Both the position numbers and the translations under genes were made by a program. Below, piece after piece: positions 1 to 7,053 of a DNA stretch of 15,743 nucleotides. Source of the stretch: CAJGBR01 sp045637425. Lineage in GTDB: Bacteria; Bacteroidota; Bacteroidia; Bacteroidales; Rikenellaceae. How positions within the stretch are numbered: the stretch's first letter is position 1; the number at the start of each line of letters is the position of its first letter. A model generated the notes under the pieces. The model saw nothing but the letters and a program-made list of their open reading frames with translations. It searched no databases and was not told where the DNA came from. Location of the stretch: NCBI GenBank assembly GCA_045637425.1, contig JAZTZL010000011.1:1-15743 (forward strand), in the 5' to 3' direction.

Positions 1-156
1 TACCAAAATTTCTTCGCCACGCATAATCACAGTATCTCGTGTTGGCAGCACCGGGTCAATTTCATAACCTTTAGGAAATTTTCGTGGTTTCTGTCCATAC
101 ACTTCTGATGACAAGCCAACTACCACCAAAAGAAACAATAAAATGTACTTTTTCAT
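1..156 (-). CDS. Small secreted protein, paralogue of its upstream neighbour (partial, C-terminus outside window)
   Basis: The first 52 codons of a leftward gene run from the ATG at 156 to the window edge. Residues 1-21 form a signal peptide: MKK, a hydrophobic core, then a likely cut after VYG before QK. The mature part holds LPTRDTVIM and GEEI, nearly the same as LPRRDTVIM and GEEI in the gene at 184-696, so the two are tandem paralogues. That gene is 27 bases upstream, and no promoter or terminator is visible in the gap, so co-transcription is likely. I do not recognise the family. By analogy with the complete paralogue, a small periplasmic or surface beta-sandwich protein is the best inference; function is unknown. 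Confidence 0.8.
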   Translation of the reverse strand, partial: MKKYILLFLLVVVGLSSEVYGQKPRKFPKGYEIDPVLPTRDTVIMRGEEILV

Positions 157-183
157 AATAATTGAGTTTTTATCTTACTGTTC

Positions 184-696
184 TTAGTGAGAAGTTATCT
201 TTATACCTCCTCGACTCGGTCGTTGATAGGTAGTTGCTTGATACGGACTTACCAAACTTGCTTTTAATTTTTCTTCCAGTTGTTTTTTCTCTTCGGCAGT
301 CTTGGCAACATACACTATTCTTCCTGACATTTGAGAATCACCAGATCGCAAATCAACCCATTTAAATTCATAGGTAGTTGTATTCTTCGGTTTAAGTTTA
401 ATGATATAAGCCCCCCTCTTATAGACAGCTCCATCAATTTTCTTAAGATCAGACTTCTTGGACTTACCATAACCAATAATCTCTATTTCTTTTACCACCA
501 ATTCACTCAAAAAACCACCGACCTCGATTTCTTCTCCAAGCATAATTACGGTGTCACGTCTTGGTAAAAATGGATCGTGCGCATAAACTCCCCAGGGTGT
601 AAATCTTTCAAATTTCTTGGTATCAGATTTTTGCCCATAGACCTCGGGTGACAAACATAATATCGTCAAAAGGAAAAGTAAAAAATGTTTCTTCAT
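184..696 (-). CDS. Secreted protein of unknown function, probable Ig-like beta-sandwich (170 aa)
   Basis: A complete 170-residue protein. Residues 1-21 are a signal peptide (MKKH, leucine-rich core, VYG before Q22), with no lipobox cysteine. Residues 47-58 carry RDTVIM and GEEI, shared with the next gene downstream. Residues 66-130 alternate hydrophobic and polar positions and include PKNTTTYEF at 103-111, which resembles the late strand of Ig-like or PKD-like domains common in secreted Bacteroidota proteins. Residues 134-147 form a short charged helix, followed by a Ser/Thr/Pro/Arg-containing tail. It lies 12 bases after the 132-aa gene and 27 before its partial paralogue, forming one leftward unit. 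The Ig-like assignment is inference from pattern, not a recognised family; no catalytic motif is visible. Confidence 0.8.
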   Translation of the reverse strand: MKKHFLLFLLTILCLSPEVYGQKSDTKKFERFTPWGVYAHDPFLPRRDTVIMLGEEIEVGGFLSELVVKEIEIIGYGKSKKSDLKKIDGAVYKRGAYIIKLKPKNTTTYEFKWVDLRSGDSQMSGRIVYVAKTAEEKKQLEEKLKASLVSPYQATTYQRPSRGGIKITSH

Positions 697-708
697 AAAT
701 ATGCCATC

Positions 709-1107
709 TTAAAGTTCCGAATCTGTCGTAAAACTTATATACGCCACATCTGTGTTAGAATTTCCCATCTCATCTGGAAATCCTCTTACTGTAACTTTTA
801 TTATGTATTCCGTATTGGATTTCAAATTATCTATTTCATACGGACTATACACAATATCATCGGGACTTATGGTTCCTGGATAAGAAAAATGTTCTTTTAT
901 AGATACAGTGTCAGAATTACACACATCAATCTTCACAGACACTGCACCTTCGTGTTCGACAACAAGGTGAGCAGACCTAGATGTAATACTAGTCACTGAC
1001 CACCATATAATTCTAACTTGAGGTATAATAGCATATGCCGCTAAAGATACACCACAAAGCAATACGGTCATCAAAGACCACTTTTTAATTTGACTTAGAT
1101 TTTTCAT
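709..1107 (-). CDS. Exported or membrane-anchored protein with Fn3-like domain (132 aa)
   Basis: First gene of the leftward secreted-protein unit. A basic N-terminus (KNLSQIKKW) leads into a hydrophobic segment at residues 11-26 ending AAYA, fitting either a cleaved signal peptide or an N-terminal anchor. Residues 37-128 look like one fibronectin type III-like beta-sandwich: a Ser/Thr-rich first strand, SAHLVVEHEG, then NLKSNTEYIIKVTV at 94-107, which matches the usual Fn3 pattern of a leucine turn, NTEY and a strand of alternating valines. No enzyme motif is present and I do not recognise the family. A Bacteroidota promoter with a dyad lies just upstream (1146-1177), giving a leader of about 30 bases. 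The ATG at 1107 sits in an A/T-rich context, as usual for this phylum. Confidence 0.75.
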   Translation of the reverse strand: MKNLSQIKKWSLMTVLLCGVSLAAYAIIPQVRIIWWSVTSITSRSAHLVVEHEGAVSVKIDVCNSDTVSIKEHFSYPGTISPDDIVYSPYEIDNLKSNTEYIIKVTVRGFPDEMGNSNTDVAYISFTTDSEL

Positions 1108-1145
1108 TTTGTTTTTAATTTAAGTTAGAAAAAAAATTATCTTCG

Positions 1146-1177
1146 CAAATGTATTAAATATTTGACTATATTCCAAA
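1146..1177 (-). promoter_or_regulatory. Bacteroidota promoter of the secreted-protein operon
   Basis: On the minus strand a -33 TTTG (1177-1174) and a -7 TACATTTG (1153-1146) are separated by 20 bases, matching the Bacteroidota primary-sigma consensus TTTG...TAnnTTTG with normal spacing. Transcription should begin near 1139-1140, about 30 bases before the ATG at 1107. A perfect inverted repeat (1155-1164 and 1174-1183) fills the spacer and covers the -33 box. Confidence 0.75.
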
Positions 1178-1183
1178 TATTTA
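1155..1183. promoter_or_regulatory. Perfect 10-bp inverted repeat overlapping the promoter, candidate operator
   Basis: TAAATATTTG at 1155-1164 and its exact reverse complement CAAATATTTA at 1174-1183 are separated by 9 bases, so the arm centres are 19 bases apart, close to two helical turns. The right arm contains the -33 element of the leftward promoter and the left arm sits in the spacer. This geometry suits a dimeric regulator that competes with RNA polymerase. The region is very AT-rich, so chance is possible; function is inference. Confidence 0.4.
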
Positions 1184-1242
1184 TCAAAATATTTTATATT
1201 TGCCGTTACAAGACCTTATTTTTTTTCAATAATCAATATTGT

Positions 1243-1278
1243 TGAAAATAAAAACCCGCCACGATGTTCGGGCGGGTT
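1243..1278 (-). terminator. Rho-independent terminator after tpiA
   Basis: Minus-strand reading gives AACCCGCC (1278-1271), a 10-base loop, then GGCGGGTT (1260-1253), followed by a T-rich run ending near 1243. The GC-rich 8-bp stem plus T tract is a textbook intrinsic terminator, placed 26 bases after the tpiA stop. It ends the rocF-lysS-tpiA unit and insulates the secreted-protein operon. A weaker AT-rich hairpin (1223-1229 with 1242-1248) follows it. Confidence 0.9.
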
Positions 1279-1303
1279 GTGCATAAGCTATATATTCTAA
1301 TAT

Positions 1304-2056
1304 TTAGAATGCCTTAGCAATACCGATGAAATCTTCAGCCTTGAGTGCTGCGCCACCAATCAGACCGCCGTCGACGTCCTCCTTAGCGAACAATTCACCT
1401 GCATTTGACGGCTTGCAACTACCGCCATAGAGAATAGGTGTATTCTGAGCTGCTGTGCCAAACTTCGATTCCAATACCTTACGAATGTGTGCGTGGATTT
1501 CCTGCGCTTGATCTGCAGTTGCAGTCTTGCCTGTGCCGATTGCCCACACTGGTTCGTAAGCGATAATCACCTTCTCGAATTGTTCTGCATTCAGATTGAA
1601 AATTACCTCTTCAATTTGCTGTTTTACTACATTGAAGTGTTCACCTGCCTCGCGCTGTTCGAGACGTTCGCCCACGCAGTAGATAGGTTTCAGTCCGTTT
1701 TCGAATGCCAATGACATCTTTGAGTTCAGTGTTTCGGCTGTTTCTCCATAATATTGACGACGTTCTGAGTGTCCCAGAATTACGTATTCCGTGTCAATAG
1801 ACTTGAGCATTTGTGCTGAAACTTCGCCTGTGTATGCACCCGATGCGTGGTCTGCGCAGTTTTGTGCGCCTACTGCGATGCCGCTGTTTTTTGCTGCATC
1901 AATCACACTGCACAAGTGTGTAAACGGAGGGCATACAATAAGTTCCACACAAGAACAGATATCGTTTTTCAGTTCGGTGATGCCTTTTACCAAAGCTACA
2001 CCTTCGGCCGGAGTGGTATTCATTTTCCAGTTTCCGGCAACTATTTTTCTTCTCAT
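1304..2056 (-). CDS. tpiA: Triosephosphate isomerase
   Basis: A cytosolic glycolytic enzyme that interconverts dihydroxyacetone phosphate and glyceraldehyde 3-phosphate. At 250 residues it is the standard single TIM barrel. Visible active-site parts are N9 and K11 in GNWKMN, the electrophile H96 in ILGHSERR, the catalytic base E168 in AYEPVWAIGTGKTA, which also forms mobile loop 6, and the phosphate-binding YGGS (210-213) and GGLIGGAAL (230-238). All key residues are intact. It is the last gene of its unit, 15 bases after the lysS stop and just ahead of a strong terminator. No promoter is visible in the gap, so it is probably expressed with lysS. Confidence 0.98.
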   Translation of the reverse strand: MRRKIVAGNWKMNTTPAEGVALVKGITELKNDICSCVELIVCPPFTHLCSVIDAAKNSGIAVGAQNCADHASGAYTGEVSAQMLKSIDTEYVILGHSERRQYYGETAETLNSKMSLAFENGLKPIYCVGERLEQREAGEHFNVVKQQIEEVIFNLNAEQFEKVIIAYEPVWAIGTGKTATADQAQEIHAHIRKVLESKFGTAAQNTPILYGGSCKPSNAGELFAKEDVDGGLIGGAALKAEDFIGIAKAF

Positions 2057-2071
2057 TGCAATTGGTTTTAG

Positions 2072-3796
2072 TTATTGATTATCTTCACACCACTTCTTGA
2101 CATCTTCCATTGACGGAGCCTTCAGTCCGAGTTTGTACTTCTTGTTGTGGCCGCACAAATCGTTGAACAATTTTCCTGCCGAAGCGCGTTTCAAACTATC
2201 AACAGTTTGAATGCTCATTTTTCTCAGCACATCGACCCATTCAGCGGGTACGCCCACTTCAATGAATTTTTCGTCATTATCTATTACAGGTTTCTTTTCG
2301 GGGCGCATTTGTGGGAACAGCAATACGTCTTGGATTGACGGGCTGTCGGTCATAAACATAGTCAGACGGTCAACACCGATACCAAGACCCGAGCAGGTTG
2401 GCATACCATATTCCAGAGCGCGGATAAAGTCCATATCGATGAACATTGCTTCGTCGTCGCCTTTTTCGCTGAGTCGCAATTGCTCTTGGAAACGTTCCAA
2501 CTGGTCAATCGGGTCGTTCAATTCAGAGTAAGCATTACACAACTCTTTACCATTTACGAACAATTCGAAACGTTCAGTCAAATCTGGATTATCTCTGTGG
2601 CGTTTGCACAACGGAGACATTTCACTTGGATAATCGATGATGAATGTCGGTTGGATAAGGTCATCTTCGCAGTATTGTCCGAAGATTGCATCAATCAACT
2701 TGCCTTTGCCCATAGTTTCGTCTACGGGGACATTCAGGCGTTTGCAAGCCTCGCGCAGTTGGTCTTCGTTTTGACCTGTGATATCGTATCCTGTTTTTTC
2801 TTTGATTGCGTCAGTCATAGTCAGGCGGCGGAACGGAGCTTCGAAACTAATCTCTTTGCCTCCGAGCATAACAGTTTTTTTACCGTGCAGTGCCATTGCC
2901 ACTTCGCCCAACATCTTTTCTGTGAATTCCATCATCCAGCGGTAGTCCTTCCACGCAACGTAGATTTCCAAAACGGTGAATTCCGGATTGTGTGTGCGGT
3001 CCATACCTTCGTTGCGGAAGTCGCGAGAGAATTCGTATACACCTTCAAATCCACCAACAATCAGTTTTTTCAGGTAAAGTTCGTTTGCGATACGCAGATA
3101 GAGCGGAATATCCAGTGCGTTGTGGTGTGTAATGAACGGACGAGCCGATGCGCCACCCGGAATAGGTTGCAGTACGGGTGTTTCTACTTCAGTGTAGCCG
3201 AAGCTGTTGAAGAAGTTACGCATAGTGTTCATAATCTTCGTACGCTTCAAGAATACATCTTTAACGTGCGGATTAACGATGAGGTCCACATAGCGTTGGC
3301 GATATCTCATTTCAGGGTCGCTGAATGCGTCAAATGTCTTGCCATCTTTTTCTTTTACGATTGGCAGCGGTTTGAGCGATTTGCTCAGAATTGTCAATTC
3401 TTTGCAGTGAACCGAAAGTTCGCCTGTTTTGGTGATGAATACGAAACCTTTTACGCCTACGATATCTCCGATGTCGAGCAATTTTTTGAATACCGTGTTA
3501 TAGAGCGTAGGGTCATTTTCAGGGCATATATCGTCACGTTTGATATACACTTGAATACGTCCGTATTGGTCTTGCAATTCGAAGAAAGCTGCGCTGCCCA
3601 TAATGCGGCGAGTCATCATACGACCTGCGATTGTGATATCCTGCAAGTTATTCTCTTCGGGATTGAATTGCTCGCGAATTGTTTGTGTTGTTGCATTGGT
3701 TTCGAACATTTGGGCAGGATAGGGATTGATGCCTAAACGTCTTAATTCTTCCAGTGAGTTGCGTCGGATTAATTCCTGTTCGCTGAGTTCGTTCAT
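2072..3796 (-). CDS. lysS: Lysyl-tRNA synthetase, class II
   Basis: Charges tRNA-Lys with lysine using ATP in the cytosol. The N-terminal OB-fold anticodon-binding domain spans about residues 52-140 (ITIAGRMMTRR onward). The class II catalytic core follows: motif 1 around 182-212 ending in TPVLQPIPGG, motif 2 with FRNEGMDRTHNPEF at 260-273, and motif 3 with GLGIGVDRLTMF at 470-481. At 574 residues it exceeds the roughly 505 of E. coli LysS. The excess is a C-terminal extension (about 511-574, from FIEVGVPAEW to the end) that looks like a small helical domain with a helix-hairpin-helix feel; long LysS forms of this kind are usual in Bacteroidales. It starts 25 bases after the arginase stop and ends 15 before tpiA. 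Confidence 0.98.
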   Translation of the reverse strand: MNELSEQELIRRNSLEELRRLGINPYPAQMFETNATTQTIREQFNPEENNLQDITIAGRMMTRRIMGSAAFFELQDQYGRIQVYIKRDDICPENDPTLYNTVFKKLLDIGDIVGVKGFVFITKTGELSVHCKELTILSKSLKPLPIVKEKDGKTFDAFSDPEMRYRQRYVDLIVNPHVKDVFLKRTKIMNTMRNFFNSFGYTEVETPVLQPIPGGASARPFITHHNALDIPLYLRIANELYLKKLIVGGFEGVYEFSRDFRNEGMDRTHNPEFTVLEIYVAWKDYRWMMEFTEKMLGEVAMALHGKKTVMLGGKEISFEAPFRRLTMTDAIKEKTGYDITGQNEDQLREACKRLNVPVDETMGKGKLIDAIFGQYCEDDLIQPTFIIDYPSEMSPLCKRHRDNPDLTERFELFVNGKELCNAYSELNDPIDQLERFQEQLRLSEKGDDEAMFIDMDFIRALEYGMPTCSGLGIGVDRLTMFMTDSPSIQDVLLFPQMRPEKKPVIDNDEKFIEVGVPAEWVDVLRKMSIQTVDSLKRASAGKLFNDLCGHNKKYKLGLKAPSMEDVKKWCEDNQ

Positions 3797-3821
3797 TGCT
3801 TAAATTGGGTTTATTATGTTA

Positions 3822-4754
3822 TTAATTTATTTTGCTTACAAGATATTCCACAATATCCATAGTCGTTTGCGTAGTGCCATCTGTCGAGTCCAACATAGGG
3901 TTGAGCTCCACAACGTCTGCGCACTTGACCTTGCGTGTAGCCATTATAGTGTCAATCAGTTTGTTCAGTTCATCAACTGTGAGTCCGTCGGCTACGGGGG
4001 TACCTGTTCCCGGAACGAGTTCCGAATCCAGCGAGTCGATGTCGATACTCAGGTGGATATTATCCACTCCCCAACCCGAAATGATTTCACGCACCTGATT
4101 GCAGGTTTTCTCGATTCCCTCTTGGCTGATTTGACTCATTCTTAACAATGATACGCCGTTCTGTTTAATTATCTGTTCCTCGCCCGAGTCAATGTCGCGA
4201 GCTGCGATAATCATCACCTTGTCTGCCGCGATGCGGTTATTTGCAGCTATATCTGTCAACTTTTTGCTACCCAAGCCCAGTAGCGATGCAATCGGCATAC
4301 CGTGAATGTTGCCCGTGGGCGATGTTTCATCAGTGTTTATATCTGCGTGAGCGTCAATCCAGATAAGTCCCAGATTGTCCCCGAACTTACGGATTGAGCC
4401 CGATACCGAGCCGATGGCCAGCGAGTGGTCGCCACCCAGTACCAATGAGAATCTCTCTTGTTCGAGTATCTCGTGAACCTTGTCCGATAGTTTGTGATTG
4501 AATTCGGCAACTTGTTCGAGGTATTTTAGTTTTGGGTCAGATTGTGCATCGCACACAGCCTCGCTCTGTGCAATATCACCAAAATCAACCACGCCTGCAT
4601 ACTGACTGATGCGTTCGATGACTCCCATTTTGCGCATCGCATCAGGGCCATATTGTGCACCGTTTTTACCGCTGCCCAGGCATAGTTTAGCACCCACTAC
4701 TCCAATTCCTTTTTCTTCGTTTATGTTTGTCGAAATAGTCTCTTTTTCCAGCAT
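3822..4754 (-). CDS. rocF: Arginase (ureohydrolase family)
   Basis: Predicted to hydrolyse arginine to ornithine and urea with a dinuclear manganese centre, in the cytosol. From the chosen start it has 310 residues, normal for arginase. Metal ligands are H110 in GGDHS, D134/H136/D138 in DAHAD, and D238/D240 in SIDID; HGMP (151-154) and VELNP (282-286) also fit. S244 replaces the proline usually found in the LDP after the last ligand pair. The reading frame stays open to an ATG at 4850 (342 aa), but a promoter at 4799-4829 lies inside that extension and the transcript should start near 4792, so the ATG at 4754 is the better start. Agmatinase or another ureohydrolase cannot be excluded, although GTGTP (250-254) and the overall match favour arginase. 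It leads the rocF-lysS-tpiA unit. Confidence 0.88.
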   Translation of the reverse strand: MLEKETISTNINEEKGIGVVGAKLCLGSGKNGAQYGPDAMRKMGVIERISQYAGVVDFGDIAQSEAVCDAQSDPKLKYLEQVAEFNHKLSDKVHEILEQERFSLVLGGDHSLAIGSVSGSIRKFGDNLGLIWIDAHADINTDETSPTGNIHGMPIASLLGLGSKKLTDIAANNRIAADKVMIIAARDIDSGEEQIIKQNGVSLLRMSQISQEGIEKTCNQVREIISGWGVDNIHLSIDIDSLDSELVPGTGTPVADGLTVDELNKLIDTIMATRKVKCADVVELNPMLDSTDGTTQTTMDIVEYLVSKIN

Positions 4755-4798
4755 AATTAAATTGGCTTTGCAATATTTTCCCAATAAACATTGTACTG

Positions 4799-4829
4799 CA
4801 AAAATAAGCATTTGAATTTTAATTCGCAA
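4799..4829 (-). promoter_or_regulatory. Bacteroidota promoter of rocF-lysS-tpiA
   Basis: On the minus strand, TTG (4829-4827), 20 bases, then the -7 box TATTTTTG (4806-4799) matches the phylum consensus. The expected start near 4792 leaves a leader of about 38 bases to the ATG at 4754. The site decides the arginase start: the ATG at 4850 lies upstream of it. Confidence 0.7.
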
Positions 4830-4898
4830 GTTTATTCGCAGTTTGTACATTTATTAAGTAAAAAAGTTTATCTCGGAGCGGTTTCTCGGACTTGAATT

Positions 4899-4932
4899 CA
4901 AAAAATAAACTGCCCGAAATTCGGAGCAGTTT
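4899..4932 (-). terminator. Rho-independent terminator after the lipocalin gene
   Basis: Minus-strand reading gives AAACTGC (4932-4926), an unpaired base, CGG, loop, CCG, then GCAGTTT (4913-4907), followed by a T-rich run to about 4899. It lies immediately after the lipocalin stop and separates it from the rocF promoter. The stem holds 10 pairs with one bulge. Confidence 0.8.
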
Positions 4933-4936
4933 GTTG

Positions 4937-5413
4937 TTACAATTGTTTGGTGTATATCAGTTTTGAAACATCAAAACCTAACTGTGTGGCTAACCTCTCG
5001 AGTTGTTGTTTCTGCTCGGAGGTGATGGTCTTCGAGCGAGCCATAAACCATAGGGTATTGCTCCGAGCTCCCGTGATGATTGTGAGCGAGTATTCGTTGT
5101 CGATGTAGGCTACGCGATAGTGGAATCCAATTGGAAATCCGAAATAGACTTTGAAGTAATTTGGAGTCGTTGTCGGTAGTAATTTGCCGTGTCGGCGAGT
5201 GTGTTTGTTGTTTGATTTGAACCCTTGATTGATTAGCGTTACTATGCCTTTTGAGTCGAATTGATATTGTGCTGTAACTCGTTCAAGACCACGTTCGTAT
5301 GGGTGGTCTAATCGGGCAATCTCATACCAGGTGCCCATAAAGCGATTCAGGTCGAACGATTCGATAATTGGTACCTCAATGCTCTTGCCTCCTAAAATTG
5401 ATGAAAATAACAT
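4937..5413 (-). CDS. blc: Bacterial lipocalin (Blc-like)
   Basis: A small-ligand-binding beta-barrel of the bacterial lipocalin family, whose members bind fatty acids or lysophospholipids and usually sit in the outer membrane as lipoproteins. The signature is clear: DLNRFMGTWYEIARLDHPYE at 21-40 (the GxW motif), GKLLPTTTPNYFKVYF (76-91), and the late strand TLWFMARSKTI (120-130). At 158 residues it covers one full domain. Unusually, there is no signal peptide or lipobox: the N-terminus is MLFSSILGGKSIEVP, and an in-frame stop lies one codon before the codon preceding the ATG. It is therefore either cytosolic or exported by an unrecognised route. It is monocistronic with its own terminator and divergent from the NfeD gene; no clear promoter was found. 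Confidence 0.88.
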   Translation of the reverse strand: MLFSSILGGKSIEVPIIESFDLNRFMGTWYEIARLDHPYERGLERVTAQYQFDSKGIVTLINQGFKSNNKHTRRHGKLLPTTTPNYFKVYFGFPIGFHYRVAYIDNEYSLTIITGARSNTLWFMARSKTITSEQKQQLERLATQLGFDVSKLIYTKQL

Positions 5414-5512
5414 ATCCTAAAAATTTTCAGTTACTTGTTTCTCGTGATAAAATAATATGAATGAGTAAGAAAAAATTGTGCCGAAAAGGTGTGTATTCTC
5501 AAAGAAATTTTG

Positions 5513-5520
5513 TAACTTGC
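5513..5520 (+). promoter_or_regulatory. Possible -7 element of the nfeD-floA unit
   Basis: TAACTTGC resembles TAnnTTTGC with one T missing and sits 29 bases before the ATG at 5550. No good TTTG or TTG lies at the expected distance upstream, so support is weak. The 136-base divergent gap (5414-5549) must hold promoters for both the lipocalin and this unit. Confidence 0.3.
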
Positions 5521-5549
5521 GCTGTGTTTTATGATATTGTAATTTGACT

Positions 5550-6005
5550 ATGTGGTTGATAATTTTACTCTTTGTATTGGCAATTGTGCTGATATTTGTA
5601 GAGTTGGTCTTCATTCCGGGATTTGGAATTGCAGGGATACTCTCGCTGGGGTGTGTCGGAGTGGCTATATTTTTATCTTATAGCAACTTTTCTACTGCAG
5701 AGGGGCACGTTGTTTCGGCAATATCGCTAGTGCTGTTCATCTCGGTTTTGGTATTTGCGCTGAAGTCGGGCACTTGGTCGCGAGTGTCGTTACACGAAAC
5801 TGTTGCATCAACGGTCAATGACAATCCCTTTGAGGGAGTCGCAGTAGGTGATTGTGCAATGACGGTCAGTCGTTTGGCTCCGATGGGTAAGGTTGTTATC
5901 AATCAGCGTCAATTTGAAGCCAAATCAATGAGTAGCTACATAGACGAAGGACAAGAGGTTGTAATCGTGGGATTTGAAGGCTCTTGTCTTATAGTTAAAA
6001 AGTGA
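5550..6005 (+). CDS. NfeD-family membrane protein, flotillin partner
   Basis: A short-form NfeD protein of 151 residues. Three hydrophobic segments (about 2-20, 24-44 and 54-71) are followed by a soluble C-terminal OB-fold (about 98-150), with GKVVINQRQFEAKS and a strand pair ending VVIVGFEGSCLIVKK. NfeD proteins of this type are typically encoded beside flotillin-like genes and are thought to work with them at the membrane. Here floA follows 47 bases later, which supports that role. The frame can be extended two codons to a TTG at 5544, but the ATG at 5550 is the natural start. It lacks the N-terminal serine-protease domain of long NfeD proteins. Confidence 0.9.
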   Translation: MWLIILLFVLAIVLIFVELVFIPGFGIAGILSLGCVGVAIFLSYSNFSTAEGHVVSAISLVLFISVLVFALKSGTWSRVSLHETVASTVNDNPFEGVAVGDCAMTVSRLAPMGKVVINQRQFEAKSMSSYIDEGQEVVIVGFEGSCLIVKK

Positions 6006-6052
6006 ATTTAATTGAATTGATGAATGAAAAAATAAACTAAAAATTAAAAATT

Positions 6053-7051
6053 ATGGACGAATTAATGTTTTTTGGAGTCGTTGGCATTGCTGCCATTATC
6101 GTGCTGGCTCTTTTGTTCTATTATGTTCCTGTGGGAGTGTGGTTTTACTCGGTTGTATCGGGTGTTAGAGTGAGCATCTTGCAACTTGTCTTTATGCGTT
6201 GGCGTCGTGTTCCGGCATCAATGATTGTAAACGAACTGATTACAGGTACAAAGGCGGGGCTGTCTTTGAATGTGAATGAAATGGAGGCTCACTACTTGGC
6301 GGGCGGTAATTTGCCCAATGTAGTCAAGGCACTCATCTCTGCGCAGAAAGCGAATATTGCGCTCGATTTTAAGATGGCTACGGCAATCGACTTGGCTGGT
6401 CGTAATGTGGCAGATGCTGTTCAGATGTCTGTAAATCCTAAAGTTATTAATACTCCGCCTGTTACAGCCGTGGCTAAAGACGGTATCCAATTGATTGCAA
6501 AGGCTCGTGTTACGGTGCGTGCCAATATCAAACAGTTGGTCGGTGGTGCTGGTGAAGAAACTGTATTGGCTCGCGTGGGTGAGGGTATTGTATCTTCGAT
6601 TGGTTCTTCTGATTCGCACAAGAGTGTGCTGGAAAATCCAGATTTCATCTCTCGCGTAGTATTGGATAAGGGGCTCGATGCGGGTACTGCATTCGAAATT
6701 CTCTCTATTGACATCGCCGATATCGACGTGGGTAAGAACATCGGAGCATTCCTGCAAATGGACCAGGCAAATGCAGATAAGAATATCGCTCAGGCTAAGG
6801 CAGAAGAGAAACGTGCAATGGCCGTAGCAAGCGAACAGGAGATGAAAGCTATGGCTCAAGAGGCTCGAGCTAAGGTTATTTTGGCTGAAGCGGAAATTCC
6901 GATGGCGATAGCAGATGCCTTCCGCAGCGGAAATCTTGGTATTATGGATTACTATAAACTGAAGAATATTCAGGCCGATACTATGATGCGCGAGCAGATT
7001 GCTCGTCCCGAACAGGCGCGAAAAGATAACAAGCAACCACAAAATAAATAG
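6053..7051 (+). CDS. floA: Flotillin-like protein FloA
   Basis: A membrane scaffold protein of the bacterial flotillin family (formerly UPF0365), which forms oligomeric membrane microdomains. At 332 residues it is the expected length. An N-terminal hydrophobic segment (about 7-27) anchors it. The conserved core follows, with GTKAGLSLNVNEMEAHYLAG (65-84), VNPKVINTPPVTAVAKDG (127-144) and ARVTVRANI (151-159), the last part of the SPFH/PHB-like domain. The region 238-290 is Ala/Glu/Lys-rich and helical, with flotillin-type AEA repeats, and suits coiled-coil oligomerisation. The C-terminus is short, polar and basic. It follows the NfeD gene and precedes the HAD gene by two bases. Confidence 0.95.
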   Translation: MDELMFFGVVGIAAIIVLALLFYYVPVGVWFYSVVSGVRVSILQLVFMRWRRVPASMIVNELITGTKAGLSLNVNEMEAHYLAGGNLPNVVKALISAQKANIALDFKMATAIDLAGRNVADAVQMSVNPKVINTPPVTAVAKDGIQLIAKARVTVRANIKQLVGGAGEETVLARVGEGIVSSIGSSDSHKSVLENPDFISRVVLDKGLDAGTAFEILSIDIADIDVGKNIGAFLQMDQANADKNIAQAKAEEKRAMAVASEQEMKAMAQEARAKVILAEAEIPMAIADAFRSGNLGIMDYYKLKNIQADTMMREQIARPEQARKDNKQPQNK

Positions 7052-7053
7052 TG

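Noticed and set aside
1223..1248. AT-rich hairpin beside the tpiA terminator as a second regulatory element
   Set aside because: Only seven A/T-rich outer pairs, and alternative pairings compete; probably part of the T-rich terminator tail.
2480..3736. A 418-codon open frame antisense to lysS
   Set aside because: It lies wholly opposite a perfectly conserved LysS, has a Phe/Cys/Val-rich composition typical of antisense shadow frames, and shows no domain.
5376..5400. AGGAGG inside the lipocalin gene as a ribosome binding site for an internal start
   Set aside because: It encodes conserved-frame residues, no start codon follows at proper spacing, and this phylum rarely uses Shine-Dalgarno sites.
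5461..5547. A 28-codon frame (MSKKKLCRKG...) ending two bases before the NfeD ATG, as a possible leader peptide
   Set aside because: It overlaps the candidate -7 element at 5513-5520, resembles nothing known, and such frames are common by chance.
5414..5549. Divergent gene switch as a possible replication origin
   Set aside because: No DnaA boxes, dnaA, dnaN or AT-rich repeat array is visible; it looks like an ordinary divergent promoter region.
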